A DNA stretch of 64,000 nucleotides from Bin5 sp965221145 (GCA_965221145.1 OZ244877.1:5332001-5396000); one strand, 5' to 3'. Positions 24,606-33,624 are shown, counted from the stretch's first letter. Numbers and translations: made by a program. The notes: generated by a model from the sequence alone, not told the origin.

Positions 24606-25982
24606 TTAGTCAGCAATCCCGGAAAGCGCGATCACCGTTGCCGCTTCGTCCGGCGCACTGCCTGGTCCGCTGATGACCAGTTCGCCGCCGCGATCGCGAA
24701 CCGGCAACGTCTCGCCTCCCGCCAGCAGCCGCGCCCGCTGCGCAGTCACCCCTTTGATCCGAATCTGGCCGTCCGGCGGCCAGTCGAAGATGTGGAGATA
24801 GACGGCCCCGTCCTTGCGCGTGGTGCGCAGATCCGCCCGCCCCTGGACCGGTCCCGGCTGCGTGCCGTAGATCGCTTCGCCGTTGACCGCCAGCCAGCGC
24901 CCCATCGCCTCCAATCGCGCAACGCTCGGTTGGGGGATGACACCCTCAGCCGTAGGGCCGACATTTAGCAGATAGTTGCCCCCTTTGCTGACGATATCAA
25001 CCAACTTGTGGATCAAATCGACGTCCGATTTCCAGTTGTGATCGTTCAATTTGTACGACCAGCTGTCGTTGAGCGTGGCGGGCGTCTCCCAGTCCAGATC
25101 CAGAATCTTGTCGGGGATGCGATTGTCCGAGGCAGTAGCATAGTCCCCCAGCGCGTTCCCCAGCCGCCCGCAGACCAGGCAGTCCGGTTGCAACTCGTTG
25201 CACAACGCCAGCAGCGAGCGGCTCTGCTCCTCGGAGATGCCCTTGGGCGTATCGAACCAGATGATGGCGATCGGCCCGTAGTTGGTGAGAAGCTCCCGCA
25301 CATGGGGTTTCACATACTCTTCGATATATCCGGCGAAATTCTTGTATGCCGGGTCGAAGTCCCAGTCGTTGCCGTCGCCGTGCGGGTGATGCCAGTCCTG
25401 CGTCTGCGAGTAGTAGAAGCCCAGCTTGATATTCTGCGCGGCGCACTCCTCCGCCAGCTCCTTCAGCACATCCCGCTTGAACGGTGTGGCATCAACGATA
25501 TCGTAGTCGGTGACCGCGGAATCGAAGAGGCAAAAGCCATCATGGTGTTTGGAAGTGAAGACCAGATATTTCTGACCGGCTCGCTTTGCGAGTGAGACCC
25601 ACTCCTTGGCGTCGAACTTGACGGGATTGAACTGCGCCGCCAGTCTTTCATACTCCTGAACGGGGATCTCCGCCCGGTACATCAGCCATTCAGCGATTCC
25701 GGGCCACTCGCGCCCGTTCCAGATGCCGGCAGGAATCGCATACAAGCCCCAATGGATGAATAGCCCGAACCTGGCCTCGCGCCACCAGTTCAGGCGCGGG
25801 TCGCTGCGTGCGCCGGGACGCTGGCTCCGGTCCGGCTGCACCTCCGGCACGGTGACTTCGAAATCATATCCCCGCCGCAGTAGCAGCAAGGCCATATCCT
25901 CCAGCGATTCATTCTCTTCAGCGGCCAGGCGTTTTATGCGCTGCACAAAGGTTGACGGGATGTTGATGGTAAGCTCTGGCAG
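24606..25982 (-). CDS. Alpha-L-fucosidase (GH29) with an N-terminal ribbon-helix-helix-like segment
   Basis: Hydrolyses alpha-L-fucosides. The GH29 barrel begins WWREARFGLFIHWGLYA and continues with TSKHHDGFCLF and IIWFDTPKG, whose Asp is the nucleophile, then a C-terminal beta domain. There is no signal peptide. The frame is open upstream of a GTG at 25946. A CTG at 25982 has a perfect AGGAGG six bases before it and adds LPELTINIPSTF, which with the following VQRIKRLAAEENESLEDMALLLLRRGYD makes a strand-helix-helix typical of ribbon-helix-helix DNA-binding proteins. I therefore propose the CTG start (458 residues). GTG 25946 is the alternative. Confidence 0.85.
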   Translation of the reverse strand: MPELTINIPSTFVQRIKRLAAEENESLEDMALLLLRRGYDFEVTVPEVQPDRSQRPGARSDPRLNWWREARFGLFIHWGLYAIPAGIWNGREWPGIAEWLMYRAEIPVQEYERLAAQFNPVKFDAKEWVSLAKRAGQKYLVFTSKHHDGFCLFDSAVTDYDIVDATPFKRDVLKELAEECAAQNIKLGFYYSQTQDWHHPHGDGNDWDFDPAYKNFAGYIEEYVKPHVRELLTNYGPIAIIWFDTPKGISEEQSRSLLALCNELQPDCLVCGRLGNALGDYATASDNRIPDKILDLDWETPATLNDSWSYKLNDHNWKSDVDLIHKLVDIVSKGGNYLLNVGPTAEGVIPQPSVARLEAMGRWLAVNGEAIYGTQPGPVQGRADLRTTRKDGAVYLHIFDWPPDGQIRIKGVTAQRARLLAGGETLPVRDRGGELVISGPGSAPDEAATVIALSGIAD

Positions 25983-26101
25983 GGGTTGCCTCCTGACGGC
26001 AATGGCAAGTGGCCAGACATTGCCACTGACCGCTACGAATGCTCACTGTGCGGACTACTATGGCACAGAACGCGCCTGTCGGCCAGCTGTCCCCCAACAT
26101 C

Positions 26102-26308
26102 GGGCGGATCCCAAAATGTTGTGTAAGTGTGATGTGCCCTATCAGCCGACGAGAAGAGAGCCACCGCATAGGAATCGACCTACCGTCTGGAATCCTGTGA
26201 ATCCACAAATTTGGCCGCCGCTGATTTCAGCAGTTTGGACAGTTGGCGGCGGCCAAACATGAGAATCCTGATTCCGACAACGCTTGTCCAAAAACCGGGA
26301 TGCGCTTC
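26102..26308 (+). mobile_element. 207-bp MITE-like element, family 2, copy 1
   Basis: A non-coding element starting GGGCGGATCCCA and ending in an imperfect inverse (CGGGATGCGCTTC). It is flanked by a perfect 8-bp direct repeat CCAACATC at 26094-26101 and 26309-26316. It has a strong internal hairpin: TTTGGCCGCCGC at 26210-26221 pairs perfectly with GCGGCGGCCAAA at 26246-26257. The second copy is at 30265-30472. The ends resemble those of the 102-bp family, suggesting one transposase for both. Confidence 0.75.
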
Positions 26309-26349
26309 CCAACATCAGTAGTTGGCAACCGATCGCTGACCCCCGGTCT

Positions 26350-26379
26350 TTGCTTGACCGCTCCGTCATTGCGTACAAT
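26350..26379 (+). promoter_or_regulatory. Promoter of the oxidoreductase pair
   Basis: TTGCTT at 26350-26355 and TACAAT at 26374-26379 with 18-bp spacing, about 70 bp upstream of the ATG at 26451. It lies outside the mobile element. Confidence 0.5.
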
Positions 26380-26450
26380 ACAGGAGCCTGAACTACCAGT
26401 GGCGCGTGGACAGCCACTGCTCGAACCAAGACAAAACGAAAGGATCTGCA

Positions 26451-27509
26451 ATGAGTATACTGAAAGTTGGCCTCGTCGGCGTCGGCGGCATCTCCCGCAC
26501 ACACATGCCCGGCTGGGCCGCGTCCGAAGAGGCCGAAGTCGTCGCCGGCAGCGACATCAGCAGCGAGGCGCTCGAACAGTGGGGCGCGCTGTACAATGTC
26601 TCCAGGCTGACGACCAACGCCGACGAGTTGTTCTCAGACCCCGACATCGACATCATCGATCTCTGTGTGCCCAATATGTACCACGCTCCGCTCGCCATCG
26701 CCGCGCTTGAAGCGGGCAAGCATGTCATCTGCGAGAAACCGCTCGCCCCGACACCGCAGGACATTAAACGGATGATCGCGGCGCGCGACAAAGCCGGAAA
26801 GCAGTTGATGACCGCGCAGCATTTCCGCTTTGCCGGCGTTTCCCAGGCCATGAAGGCGGAGATCGAGACCGGAACGCTGGGCGATGTCTACCACGCCCGC
26901 GGCTGGATGTTGCGGCGCAACGGGCTGATCCCGACCGCGACCTTTATCGAGAAGAAGCACAGCGGCGGCGGCCCCTGCATCGACATCGGTGTGCATATCC
27001 TCGACCTGACGCTGTGGCTGATGGGCAATCCGCGGCCGGTGGCGGTTTCCGGTGTCGCCGATGCGCGGCTGGCCCATCTTCCTGGCGCATTCGCCACCTG
27101 GCGCGAAGAACTGATCCCCAGCAGCTTCGACGTGGAGGACTACGCCGTCGCCTTCGTACGCTTCGAGACCGGCGCTACGCTCGTGCTGGAGGTGAGTTGG
27201 CTGCTGCATCACGACATAAGCGGCGAGGACGTGCAGGCCTGGATCTATGGCGACGCGGGCGGCTGCCACTGGCCCTCGGCCCAATTCCTGGACACGAACT
27301 ACACAACGCGCCAGTTCAACAACCGTACCCTCCAACTAACGCAGGACAAGATGGAGCCGCACGCGCTCGAATGTGTGGAGTTTGCCAAAGCGATCGCTGA
27401 CGGCGCGCCCTCCCCGGTCCCGGCGGAACAGTCGTTGCAGGTTCTTGCCATTCTTGACGGCATCTACCGCAGCCAGGCCGAAGGACGCGAAGTGTCGATC
27501 GAACAGTGA
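26451..27509 (+). CDS. Gfo/Idh/MocA-family oxidoreductase
   Basis: A 352-residue NAD(P)-dependent dehydrogenase. The Rossmann fold starts VGLVGVGGISRTHMPGW. CEKPLAPTPQ near residue 100 carries the conserved Glu-Lys-Pro, and GGGPCIDIGVHILD holds the catalytic Asp/His region. The ATG at 26451 has AAAGGA upstream. A second oxidoreductase gene follows 50 bp downstream, so the two probably form a small catabolic operon. The neighbouring fucosidase suggests sugar substrates, but the true substrate is unknown. Confidence 0.9.
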   Translation: MSILKVGLVGVGGISRTHMPGWAASEEAEVVAGSDISSEALEQWGALYNVSRLTTNADELFSDPDIDIIDLCVPNMYHAPLAIAALEAGKHVICEKPLAPTPQDIKRMIAARDKAGKQLMTAQHFRFAGVSQAMKAEIETGTLGDVYHARGWMLRRNGLIPTATFIEKKHSGGGPCIDIGVHILDLTLWLMGNPRPVAVSGVADARLAHLPGAFATWREELIPSSFDVEDYAVAFVRFETGATLVLEVSWLLHHDISGEDVQAWIYGDAGGCHWPSAQFLDTNYTTRQFNNRTLQLTQDKMEPHALECVEFAKAIADGAPSPVPAEQSLQVLAILDGIYRSQAEGREVSIEQ

Positions 27510-27559
27510 GCGTTCATAATTCGGGTAAAGCCAATGATCAGTATCGAAGGGGCTGAATT

Positions 27560-28660
27560 ATGACATCAGAAACGGATACCAGCGCAAGACCCTCTGACTC
27601 TGCCGCTTATCGCGTCGGTATCATTGGCTGCGGACGCCCGCGCCAGGCGGAAGGCGCGACCGGCTTTGGCATGGCCCATCGTCATGCGATGGGTTACGCC
27701 GACTCACCGCACACGGAGCTTGTTGCGCTTGCCGAAATCAGCCGGGATAATGCGCAGGCATTTCAGGAGGAGCACGGCGGCGAGACGATCTATGAGGACT
27801 ATCGCCGGATGTTGGCTGAGGCGGAGTTGGACATGGTGTCGGTCTGCGTCTGGCCGCATTTGCACGCGGAGATGGTGCTGGCCGCGGCCGAAGCTGGCGT
27901 GCAAGCGATCCACTGCGAAAAACCGGTTGCGCCTACGTTCGGTGAAGTCCGCCACATGGTGGAAGCCTGCGCGCGCAACGGCGTCCAGCTTACCTTCAAT
28001 CACCAGCGCCGCTTTGCCTCGCCCTTCCGCACAGCGCGCAGGCTGGTGCGGGAAGGCGCAATCGGCGCGTTGCAGCGCATTGAAGGCCACTGCCCCGACA
28101 TGAACGACTGGGGCACGCATTGGTTCGACATGATGCACTTTTACAACGATGAGACCCCGGCCGAGTGGGTGCTGGGCCAGATCGATACGACAGAGATTCG
28201 GACGATCTTCGGGATGGCTCACGAGACGCAGGGCATCAGCCAGGTCCGCTTCGTGAATGGAGTCGAAGGGCTGCTGATGACCGGCCTCGGCCCTTCGACC
28301 GCGCCGGCCAACCGGCTGTTGGGCAGCGAGGGGATGATCGAAGTGGGGATGGGCCAGAGAGGTGCGGTACGCCTCTGCAACGGGCAGACGACCGGCTGGC
28401 AGAATGTGGAGACGGACGGCTCGATCCATGATCTGGCGGCGGTGGAAAGGGGCATTGCCGACCTGATCGAGGCGCTGCGCGACGGCACAGAGCCGGAACT
28501 GTCCGCACAGCGCGCCTTTCGCGCCGCAGAGCTGACCTTCGCCACCTACGAATCCAGCCGCCGGCGGGGCCGGGTCGACCTGCCCCTGGAGATCGAAGAC
28601 TCTCCCCTGTTGACGATGCTGGAAAGTGCCCCGCCCAAGCGGTCGATCATGGATGAATGA
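27560..28660 (+). CDS. Gfo/Idh/MocA-family oxidoreductase
   Basis: A 366-residue relative of the preceding gene. The dinucleotide loop is GIIGCGRPRQAEGATGFGMAHRHAMGY, with an unusual ten-residue insertion after GCG. The family motif is HCEKPVAPT, and the C-terminal domain holds the DWGTHWFDMMHF segment with the catalytic His. The start is the ATG at 27560. The inserted loop is seen in some proteins annotated as myo-inositol or scyllo-inosose-like dehydrogenases, but I would not assign a substrate. Confidence 0.88.
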   Translation: MTSETDTSARPSDSAAYRVGIIGCGRPRQAEGATGFGMAHRHAMGYADSPHTELVALAEISRDNAQAFQEEHGGETIYEDYRRMLAEAELDMVSVCVWPHLHAEMVLAAAEAGVQAIHCEKPVAPTFGEVRHMVEACARNGVQLTFNHQRRFASPFRTARRLVREGAIGALQRIEGHCPDMNDWGTHWFDMMHFYNDETPAEWVLGQIDTTEIRTIFGMAHETQGISQVRFVNGVEGLLMTGLGPSTAPANRLLGSEGMIEVGMGQRGAVRLCNGQTTGWQNVETDGSIHDLAAVERGIADLIEALRDGTEPELSAQRAFRAAELTFATYESSRRRGRVDLPLEIEDSPLLTMLESAPPKRSIMDE

Positions 28661-28989
28661 CAGGCCGCGTACGGTTTCGAAGGGTGATAAGCTGCCAGCA
28701 ATTGCTTTCGCCAGAAACGTCTTGGCTTGCGGCGTACCCAAAATTGACAATGGTTTGACAAGATCTGATCAGAGCGAGTATATTTGTATAAATCAACTTG
28801 TCCTGTTTGCACTCCCCTTCATGAAGATTGATCTCTTCACTATGTAATGTTCAGAATAGAATCGTCATTACGGGCTGGAGAGACTATTCTTCCCTTGGGT
28901 GTTCCCTTTCCGCCAATTTTTCCTGTTTCCGCCTATGCCAATCGGCTGAGACAGATAACATCATTCCTTCCCGTGCCAGGAGCCATTCC
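28661..28989. other. Intergenic region upstream of the M20 peptidase gene
   Basis: 329 bp. It holds a strong promoter at 28755-28784 and an untranslated leader of about 200 nt that I cannot assign to a known riboswitch class. No gene is seen in it. Confidence 0.55.
28755..28784 (+). promoter_or_regulatory. Promoter of the M20 peptidase gene
   Basis: A perfect consensus TTGACA at 28755-28760 and TATATT at 28779-28784 with 18-bp spacing; a second TATAAA lies just downstream at 28787. The start codon is at 28990, which implies a leader of roughly 200 nt. Confidence 0.65.
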
Positions 28990-30195
28990 ATGTCCGCTAT
29001 CGACATCGCCGCTATCCAATCCGCCGTCGAGCGGCATAGCGACGACATCATCACATTTCTTCGTCAGATCTGCGCGATTCCCTCGCTGGATTCACAGATC
29101 GGCCCCGTGGGTGAACGCGTCCAGGCTGAGATGCGCAAACTGGGCTTCGATGAAGTCTGGTTCGATTCGATGGGCAATACCGTCGGCCGGATCGGCGACG
29201 GCGAGCGAATTCTCGTCTACGACAGCCACATCGACACCGTCGGCATTGGCGCCGCCGACGAGTGGGAATGGGATCCGTTTGAGGGCAAGATCGAGGATGG
29301 CATCCTCTATGCGCGCGGCGCCTGTGATGAGAAGGGCAGCACGCCGGGCATGATCTATGGTCTGGCCATCGCCCGCAGTCAAGGTCTGCTGGATGGGTGG
29401 ACCGCCTACTACTTCGGCAATATGGAGGAGTGGTGCGACGGCATCGCGCCGCACGCCTTTGTCGAGCATGAGGGCATCCGCCCGGACTTTGTGGTGATCG
29501 GCGAGCCGACCAAGATGCAGATCTATCGCGGTCATAAGGGGCGCGTGGAGCTGAAGGCGGTCGCCAAGGGCAAGAGCGCCCACGCCGCCAGCAATCACCT
29601 GGGTGAAAACGCCATCTACAAAGCCCTCCCCCTCCTTGAAGGCATCAGCCGCCTGGAGCCGCAGTTGGGGGATCACCCCTTCCTGGGACACGGCAAGATC
29701 ACCGCGACCGACATCGAAGTCGAAACGCCCAGTATCAACGCCGTCCCCAACCAATGCACGCTCTACATCGACCGGCGGGTGACGTTCGGCGAGGAGTTGG
29801 ACGCTGTGATCGAGCAGGTGCGGGCATTGATCCCGCAGGCCAATCGTGAGGCCGGTGATGTGACGCTGGAGATGATCTTCTACGACGAGCCGAGCTATAC
29901 CGGTTTCGTCTTTCCCGTCGAAAAGTACTTCCCCGCCTGGGCGCTTGAAGAGAGCGCCCCGCTTGTGCAGGCCGGGCAGGCAGGCCGCAAACTGATCGGC
30001 CTGCCGGACGCGCCCACCGGCAAGTGGGATTTCAGCACCAACGGCATCTACTGGCGCGGCAAAGCCGGCATCCCCAGCATCGGATTCGCCCCCGGCGACG
30101 AAGTGACGGCTCACACCGTCCTCGACAGTGTTCCGCTGGCCGATGTGGTGAAATCGACCGAGTTTTACGCGCTGCTGCCGGCGCTGATCGACTGA
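28990..30195 (+). CDS. M20-family metallohydrolase, YgeY type
   Basis: A 401-residue zinc-dependent peptidase or deacylase. Metal ligands and catalytic residues are visible in order: YDSHIDTVG (His and Asp), GACDEKGS (bridging Asp), NMEEWCDG (catalytic Glu-Glu), GEPT, and HTVLDSV near the C-terminus (last His). The dimerisation domain lies between about residues 190 and 300. It resembles the YgeY-like hydrolases annotated as selenium-metabolism-linked, but no selenium genes are nearby. The ATG at 28990 has AGGAG upstream. Confidence 0.88.
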   Translation: MSAIDIAAIQSAVERHSDDIITFLRQICAIPSLDSQIGPVGERVQAEMRKLGFDEVWFDSMGNTVGRIGDGERILVYDSHIDTVGIGAADEWEWDPFEGKIEDGILYARGACDEKGSTPGMIYGLAIARSQGLLDGWTAYYFGNMEEWCDGIAPHAFVEHEGIRPDFVVIGEPTKMQIYRGHKGRVELKAVAKGKSAHAASNHLGENAIYKALPLLEGISRLEPQLGDHPFLGHGKITATDIEVETPSINAVPNQCTLYIDRRVTFGEELDAVIEQVRALIPQANREAGDVTLEMIFYDEPSYTGFVFPVEKYFPAWALEESAPLVQAGQAGRKLIGLPDAPTGKWDFSTNGIYWRGKAGIPSIGFAPGDEVTAHTVLDSVPLADVVKSTEFYALLPALID

Positions 30196-30569
30196 AGCTT
30201 GATCTGTCGTTGCCACCAGTTGCCCGATTTTCAGGGCAAGATGGGCACCCGCGGCGGCAATCAAGGGCGCATCCCAAGTTATCTGGCAAATGCGATGTGC
30301 CCTTTCAGCCGACCAGGGATTTTCCGCTGAACAGGAATCGACTCTTCGCCTGCAATCCTTTCTATCCACAGATTTGGCCGCAGCTGATTCCAGCAGTTTG
30401 GACACTTTGCGGCGGCCAAACACGAAAATCCTGATTCATACCATGTATGACCAAAAAAATGGGACACACCCCGCATAGAAATAGGACTGGACTAAATTCC
30501 CATATTTTGCGAAAATAACATTGATCACTTAGCATCCCGACAGAGATTCGCTGACTGAGATGAACTGCC
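30196..30569. other. Intergenic region with a family-2 element
   Basis: 374 bp between the M20 hydrolase and yggS. Most of it is the mobile element at 30265-30472. The remaining 97 bp before yggS are AT-rich and may hold its promoter, although I see no clear -35/-10 pair. Confidence 0.55.
30265..30472 (+). mobile_element. 208-bp MITE-like element, family 2, copy 2
   Basis: Homologous along its whole length to the element at 26102-26308, with shared blocks such as GATGTGCCCT, AGGAATCGAC and CAGCAGTTTGGACA. It starts GGGCGCATCCCA and ends in the inverse TGGGACACACCCC. The central hairpin is kept but has one mismatch. The flanking octamers GCAATCAA and GCATAGAA match at five of eight positions, so the target duplication has decayed. 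It is an older insertion than copy 1. Confidence 0.7.
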
Positions 30570-31286
30570 ATGACGATTGCTGATAATCTGTGTCAGGTAC
30601 GTGCGCGCATGGCCCAGGCAGCGCGGCGCGCGCAGCGTTCGCCGGATGAGATCACGCTCGTGGCGGTGAGCAAGACAAAGCCGCTGGCGCTGATCGCCGA
30701 GACCGCGGCAGCCGGGCAGGTCGACTTCGGGGAAAACCGGCTGGAAGAACTATGGGAAAAGGCCGATGCCGCCGCCGAAGCCGGGTTGGACACCATCCGC
30801 TGGCACGCCATCGGCACAATCCAGAGCCGCAAGACGAAACTGGCGCTGGGCCCGTTCTCCCTTATCCATGCGGTGGACAGACCGAAAATCGCGCAGCGTC
30901 TGGACCGACAGGCCGCTGAGGCGGGACGGATACTCGATGTCCTGCTGGAGGTCAACGTCAGCGGCGAGGAGAGCAAACACGGCTTCTCGCCGACCAGCTT
31001 GATGGCCGCGCTGCCCGCCCTGCTGGAACTGACGGCCTTGCGCTACCGTGGGCTGATGACCATGGCCCCGTTTGTCGAGGATCCTGAAGAGACCCGGCCC
31101 TATTTCCGCAAGCTGCGCCGTCTTCTGGACGAACTGCGGCGAACCCATCCGTCGGCGCAGCATCCCCAGGCCACCTGGGAGCATCTGTCCATGGGCATGA
31201 CCAACGATTTCGAAGTCGCCATCGAAGAGGGCGCGACCATCATACGTGTTGGCACGGCGATCTTCGGCCACAGGGAGTACGAATGA
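30570..31286 (+). CDS. yggS: YggS-type pyridoxal-phosphate homeostasis protein
   Basis: A 238-residue PLP-binding protein of the YggS/PLPBP family that buffers PLP rather than catalysing a known reaction. The lysine that binds PLP lies in LVAVSKTKP. FGENRLEEL, WHAIGTIQSRK and LSMGMTNDFEVAI are the other conserved blocks. GQIQxNK of the family is GTIQSRK here. The stop overlaps the proC start (ATGA), the classical yggS-proC arrangement. Confidence 0.93.
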   Translation: MTIADNLCQVRARMAQAARRAQRSPDEITLVAVSKTKPLALIAETAAAGQVDFGENRLEELWEKADAAAEAGLDTIRWHAIGTIQSRKTKLALGPFSLIHAVDRPKIAQRLDRQAAEAGRILDVLLEVNVSGEESKHGFSPTSLMAALPALLELTALRYRGLMTMAPFVEDPEETRPYFRKLRRLLDELRRTHPSAQHPQATWEHLSMGMTNDFEVAIEEGATIIRVGTAIFGHREYE

Positions 31287-32104
31287 ACGAGCTACAAGGC
31301 AAAGTTACGTTTATCGGCGGGGGCGCAATGGGCGAGGCGATCATCGGCTCGCTGCTCCGGCAAGGGCTGTTGAACCCATCACAAATCTGCGTTTCCGAAC
31401 CGGTGCCGCCCCGCCGCGAACACCTGCAAAGCACATACGGCGTGACGACGGAGACCGACAACGGGCGCGCTGTGACCGGCGCGTCCGTCGCAATTCTGGC
31501 GGTGAAGCCACAGGTGCTGGAGCCGGTAATGTCGGGACTGAAAGGCAACCTGCCGCCCGATGCGCTCGTACTCAGTATCATGGCCGGTGTGCAGATTCAC
31601 ACATTGCGGGACGGCCTCAACCATGAAAAAATCGTCCGCTCCATGCCCAACACGCCCGCGCAGGTGGGCAAAGGCATGACCGTATGGACGGATACCGCCG
31701 CCGTAACCGAGACGGACCGCACCTATGCGCAGGCGATTCTTGAAGCGATGGGCGAGGCGATCTACGCCGCAGAAGAGCATTACCTGGATATGGCCACCGG
31801 ATTGAGCGGCTCTGGGCCGGGCTTCGTCTATCTGTTGCTCGAGGCGCTCGTCGATGCCGGCGTGCATATCGGTTTCAGTCGCGACCAAGCCCAACAGATG
31901 GTGTTGCAGACTGTAGAGGGAAGTGTGGAGTTGATGCGCCAGAGCGGTCTCCATCCGGCTGACCTGCGCAATCGCGTAACCAGCCCCGCAGGCACGACCG
32001 CCGCCGGTACCCTCGTATTGGAGCGCGCGGGCGTGCGCGCAGCCTTGATCGATGCGGTAGACGCTGCCTACCGCCGCAGTCAGGAATTGGGCGGTAGCAA
32101 CTGA
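31283..32104 (+). CDS. proC: Pyrroline-5-carboxylate reductase
   Basis: Last step of proline synthesis, reducing P5C with NAD(P)H. The 273-residue protein has the Rossmann loop FIGGGAMGEAIIG, VKPQVLEPVM, RSMPNTPAQVG, and the C-terminal catalytic/dimer region TGLSGSGPGFVYLLLEAL and TSPAGTTAAG. It overlaps yggS by four bases and is followed 36 bp later by yggT, a conserved gene trio. Confidence 0.96.
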   Translation: MNELQGKVTFIGGGAMGEAIIGSLLRQGLLNPSQICVSEPVPPRREHLQSTYGVTTETDNGRAVTGASVAILAVKPQVLEPVMSGLKGNLPPDALVLSIMAGVQIHTLRDGLNHEKIVRSMPNTPAQVGKGMTVWTDTAAVTETDRTYAQAILEAMGEAIYAAEEHYLDMATGLSGSGPGFVYLLLEALVDAGVHIGFSRDQAQQMVLQTVEGSVELMRQSGLHPADLRNRVTSPAGTTAAGTLVLERAGVRAALIDAVDAAYRRSQELGGSN

Positions 32105-32140
32105 CTGGTTCCTGTATTCGCAAAAGTGTAAGGAGTCGTT

Positions 32141-32392
32141 GTGATCTTTCTGCTCTTAGCCCGTGTGCTTCAAATCTATACTTTCGTCCTTCTGGTCCGC
32201 ATCCTGATCACCTGGATCCCTAACCTGGACCCCTACCATCCAATCGTGCAGATGCTTTTTCAGGTGACTGATCCTGTGCTGGAGCCGGCCCGCAAGCTGA
32301 TCCCACCGATCGGTATGATCGATATCTCCCCGATTGTCGTATTCATCGTGTTGGGTATCTTGCAGGATCTGCTCGTTCGCCTTGCGTATTAG
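32141..32392 (+). CDS. YggT-family membrane protein
   Basis: An 83-residue integral membrane protein with two hydrophobic helices and the signature DPYHPIVQ, DPVLEPARKLIPP between them. GTG start at 32141 with AAGGAG upstream. The family is linked to cell-division and osmotic or potassium phenotypes in some bacteria, but its biochemical role is unknown. It ends the yggS-proC-yggT group. Confidence 0.9.
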   Translation: MIFLLLARVLQIYTFVLLVRILITWIPNLDPYHPIVQMLFQVTDPVLEPARKLIPPIGMIDISPIVVFIVLGILQDLLVRLAY

Positions 32393-32506
32393 AGTTTCTC
32401 GCAATCGTGAATGCCTCATTCTTTAGAGGAGAGGGTGGAGAGGAGAGAGAAATGTTCAATTCTCGCTCCCCACTTCTCGCGTATTTGCACCACACGGGGA
32501 GATACT

Positions 32507-33607
32507 GTGTCTGATAGTTCAGAAGAAAGAACGTTTTGTCGTTGGCAGCCACGCGCCGCAAAGCTCGCCATCGTGCTCCTGATCGCGGCGCTGTCGCTGA
32601 GTGGCTGCAAATTCAAGAAGTTCTGGAAGCCGAAAGCAGAGCCGACCGCGGTTGCGCCTGCCGAACCTGCCGCCTCAGCAGACGAGGACGGGACGCTGCC
32701 GCGCCTGATTGAGCGAGCCATGGCCGATCTGGTGCAGGCAACCAGCGCCGCGGCCGACGGGATCACCGTGGTCAGCACAGAAGAGTTGGAGTGGGGCGAC
32801 ACCAGCCTGGGTTGCCCGGCGCCGGACGAGATGTACGCGCAGATGATTACACCGGGCTATTTGATCGTATTGGAAAGCGACGGCAACACCTATGACTTTC
32901 ATAGCGGAAGCGATCCCGAAGGGCCGCTGGTGCAATGCGTAGACGGCGTGCCATCAGGAGGGGAGACCCAGTTGGATGAGGATGCCGCGCCCCTCGGTGA
33001 GGGGCAAGATGAAGTTCTGGCGCGCCTGATCGAGCGAGCCACAACGGATCTGGCGCAGGCGACCAGCGCCGCGGCGGACGGGATTACCGTTGTCAGCACA
33101 GAGGAAGTGGAGTGGAGTGACTCGAGCCTGGACTGCCCAGAGCCAGATGTCATGTACTTACAGGTGATCACGCCGGGCTATCGGATCGTATTGGAGAGCG
33201 GTGGCAACACCTACGACTATCACAGCGGCACCGACCCGGAAGGACCCCTGGTGCAATGCGTAGACGGCGAGCCGTCAGAAGGAGAAGCCCAAGTGGATGA
33301 AGATGTTGCGTCCCTCGGCGGCGTGCAAGATGAAGTTCTTTCACGCCTGATCGAGCGAGCCACCGCGGATCTGGTGCAGGCGGTCAGCGCGGCGGCGGAC
33401 GGGATCACCGTTGTAAGCACAGAAGAGGTGGAATGGAGCGACACGAGCCTGGGCTGCCCGCAGCCGGACGAGATGTACGCGCAGATGATTACGCCGGGCT
33501 ACCTGATCGTGTTAGATAGCGGCGGCGACACCTATGAATACCACAGCGGAACCGACCCCGAAGGACCGCTGGTGCAGTGCAACTCCGAGGCCGACAGCGA
33601 AGAATAG
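32507..33607 (+). CDS. Lipoprotein with three copies of an 80-residue domain
   Basis: A 366-residue protein. I choose the GTG at 32507 because GGGGAG precedes it and it opens a signal peptide ending in the lipobox SLSGC. Three tandem domains (about residues 65-155, 165-255, 265-355) each read LIERAxADL...GITVVSTEE[LV]EW...SL[GD]CPxPD.MY.Q.ITPGY.IVL...YHSG.DPEGPLVQC. Each contains two cysteines that could form a disulfide. The domain occurs singly in other hypothetical proteins, as far as I recall, but I cannot name a function. High similarity between the copies suggests recent duplication. Confidence 0.78.
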   Translation: MSDSSEERTFCRWQPRAAKLAIVLLIAALSLSGCKFKKFWKPKAEPTAVAPAEPAASADEDGTLPRLIERAMADLVQATSAAADGITVVSTEELEWGDTSLGCPAPDEMYAQMITPGYLIVLESDGNTYDFHSGSDPEGPLVQCVDGVPSGGETQLDEDAAPLGEGQDEVLARLIERATTDLAQATSAAADGITVVSTEEVEWSDSSLDCPEPDVMYLQVITPGYRIVLESGGNTYDYHSGTDPEGPLVQCVDGEPSEGEAQVDEDVASLGGVQDEVLSRLIERATADLVQAVSAAADGITVVSTEEVEWSDTSLGCPQPDEMYAQMITPGYLIVLDSGGDTYEYHSGTDPEGPLVQCNSEADSEE

Positions 33608-33624
33608 AGGTTACATTCACTGAA

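Larger units (their letters stand above)
25983..26450. other. Divergent intergenic region with a mobile element
   Basis: 468 bp between the fucosidase start and the next oxidoreductase. It contains the family-2 element at 26102-26308 with its 8-bp flanking repeats and a rightward promoter at 26350-26379. No small gene is apparent. Confidence 0.6.
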
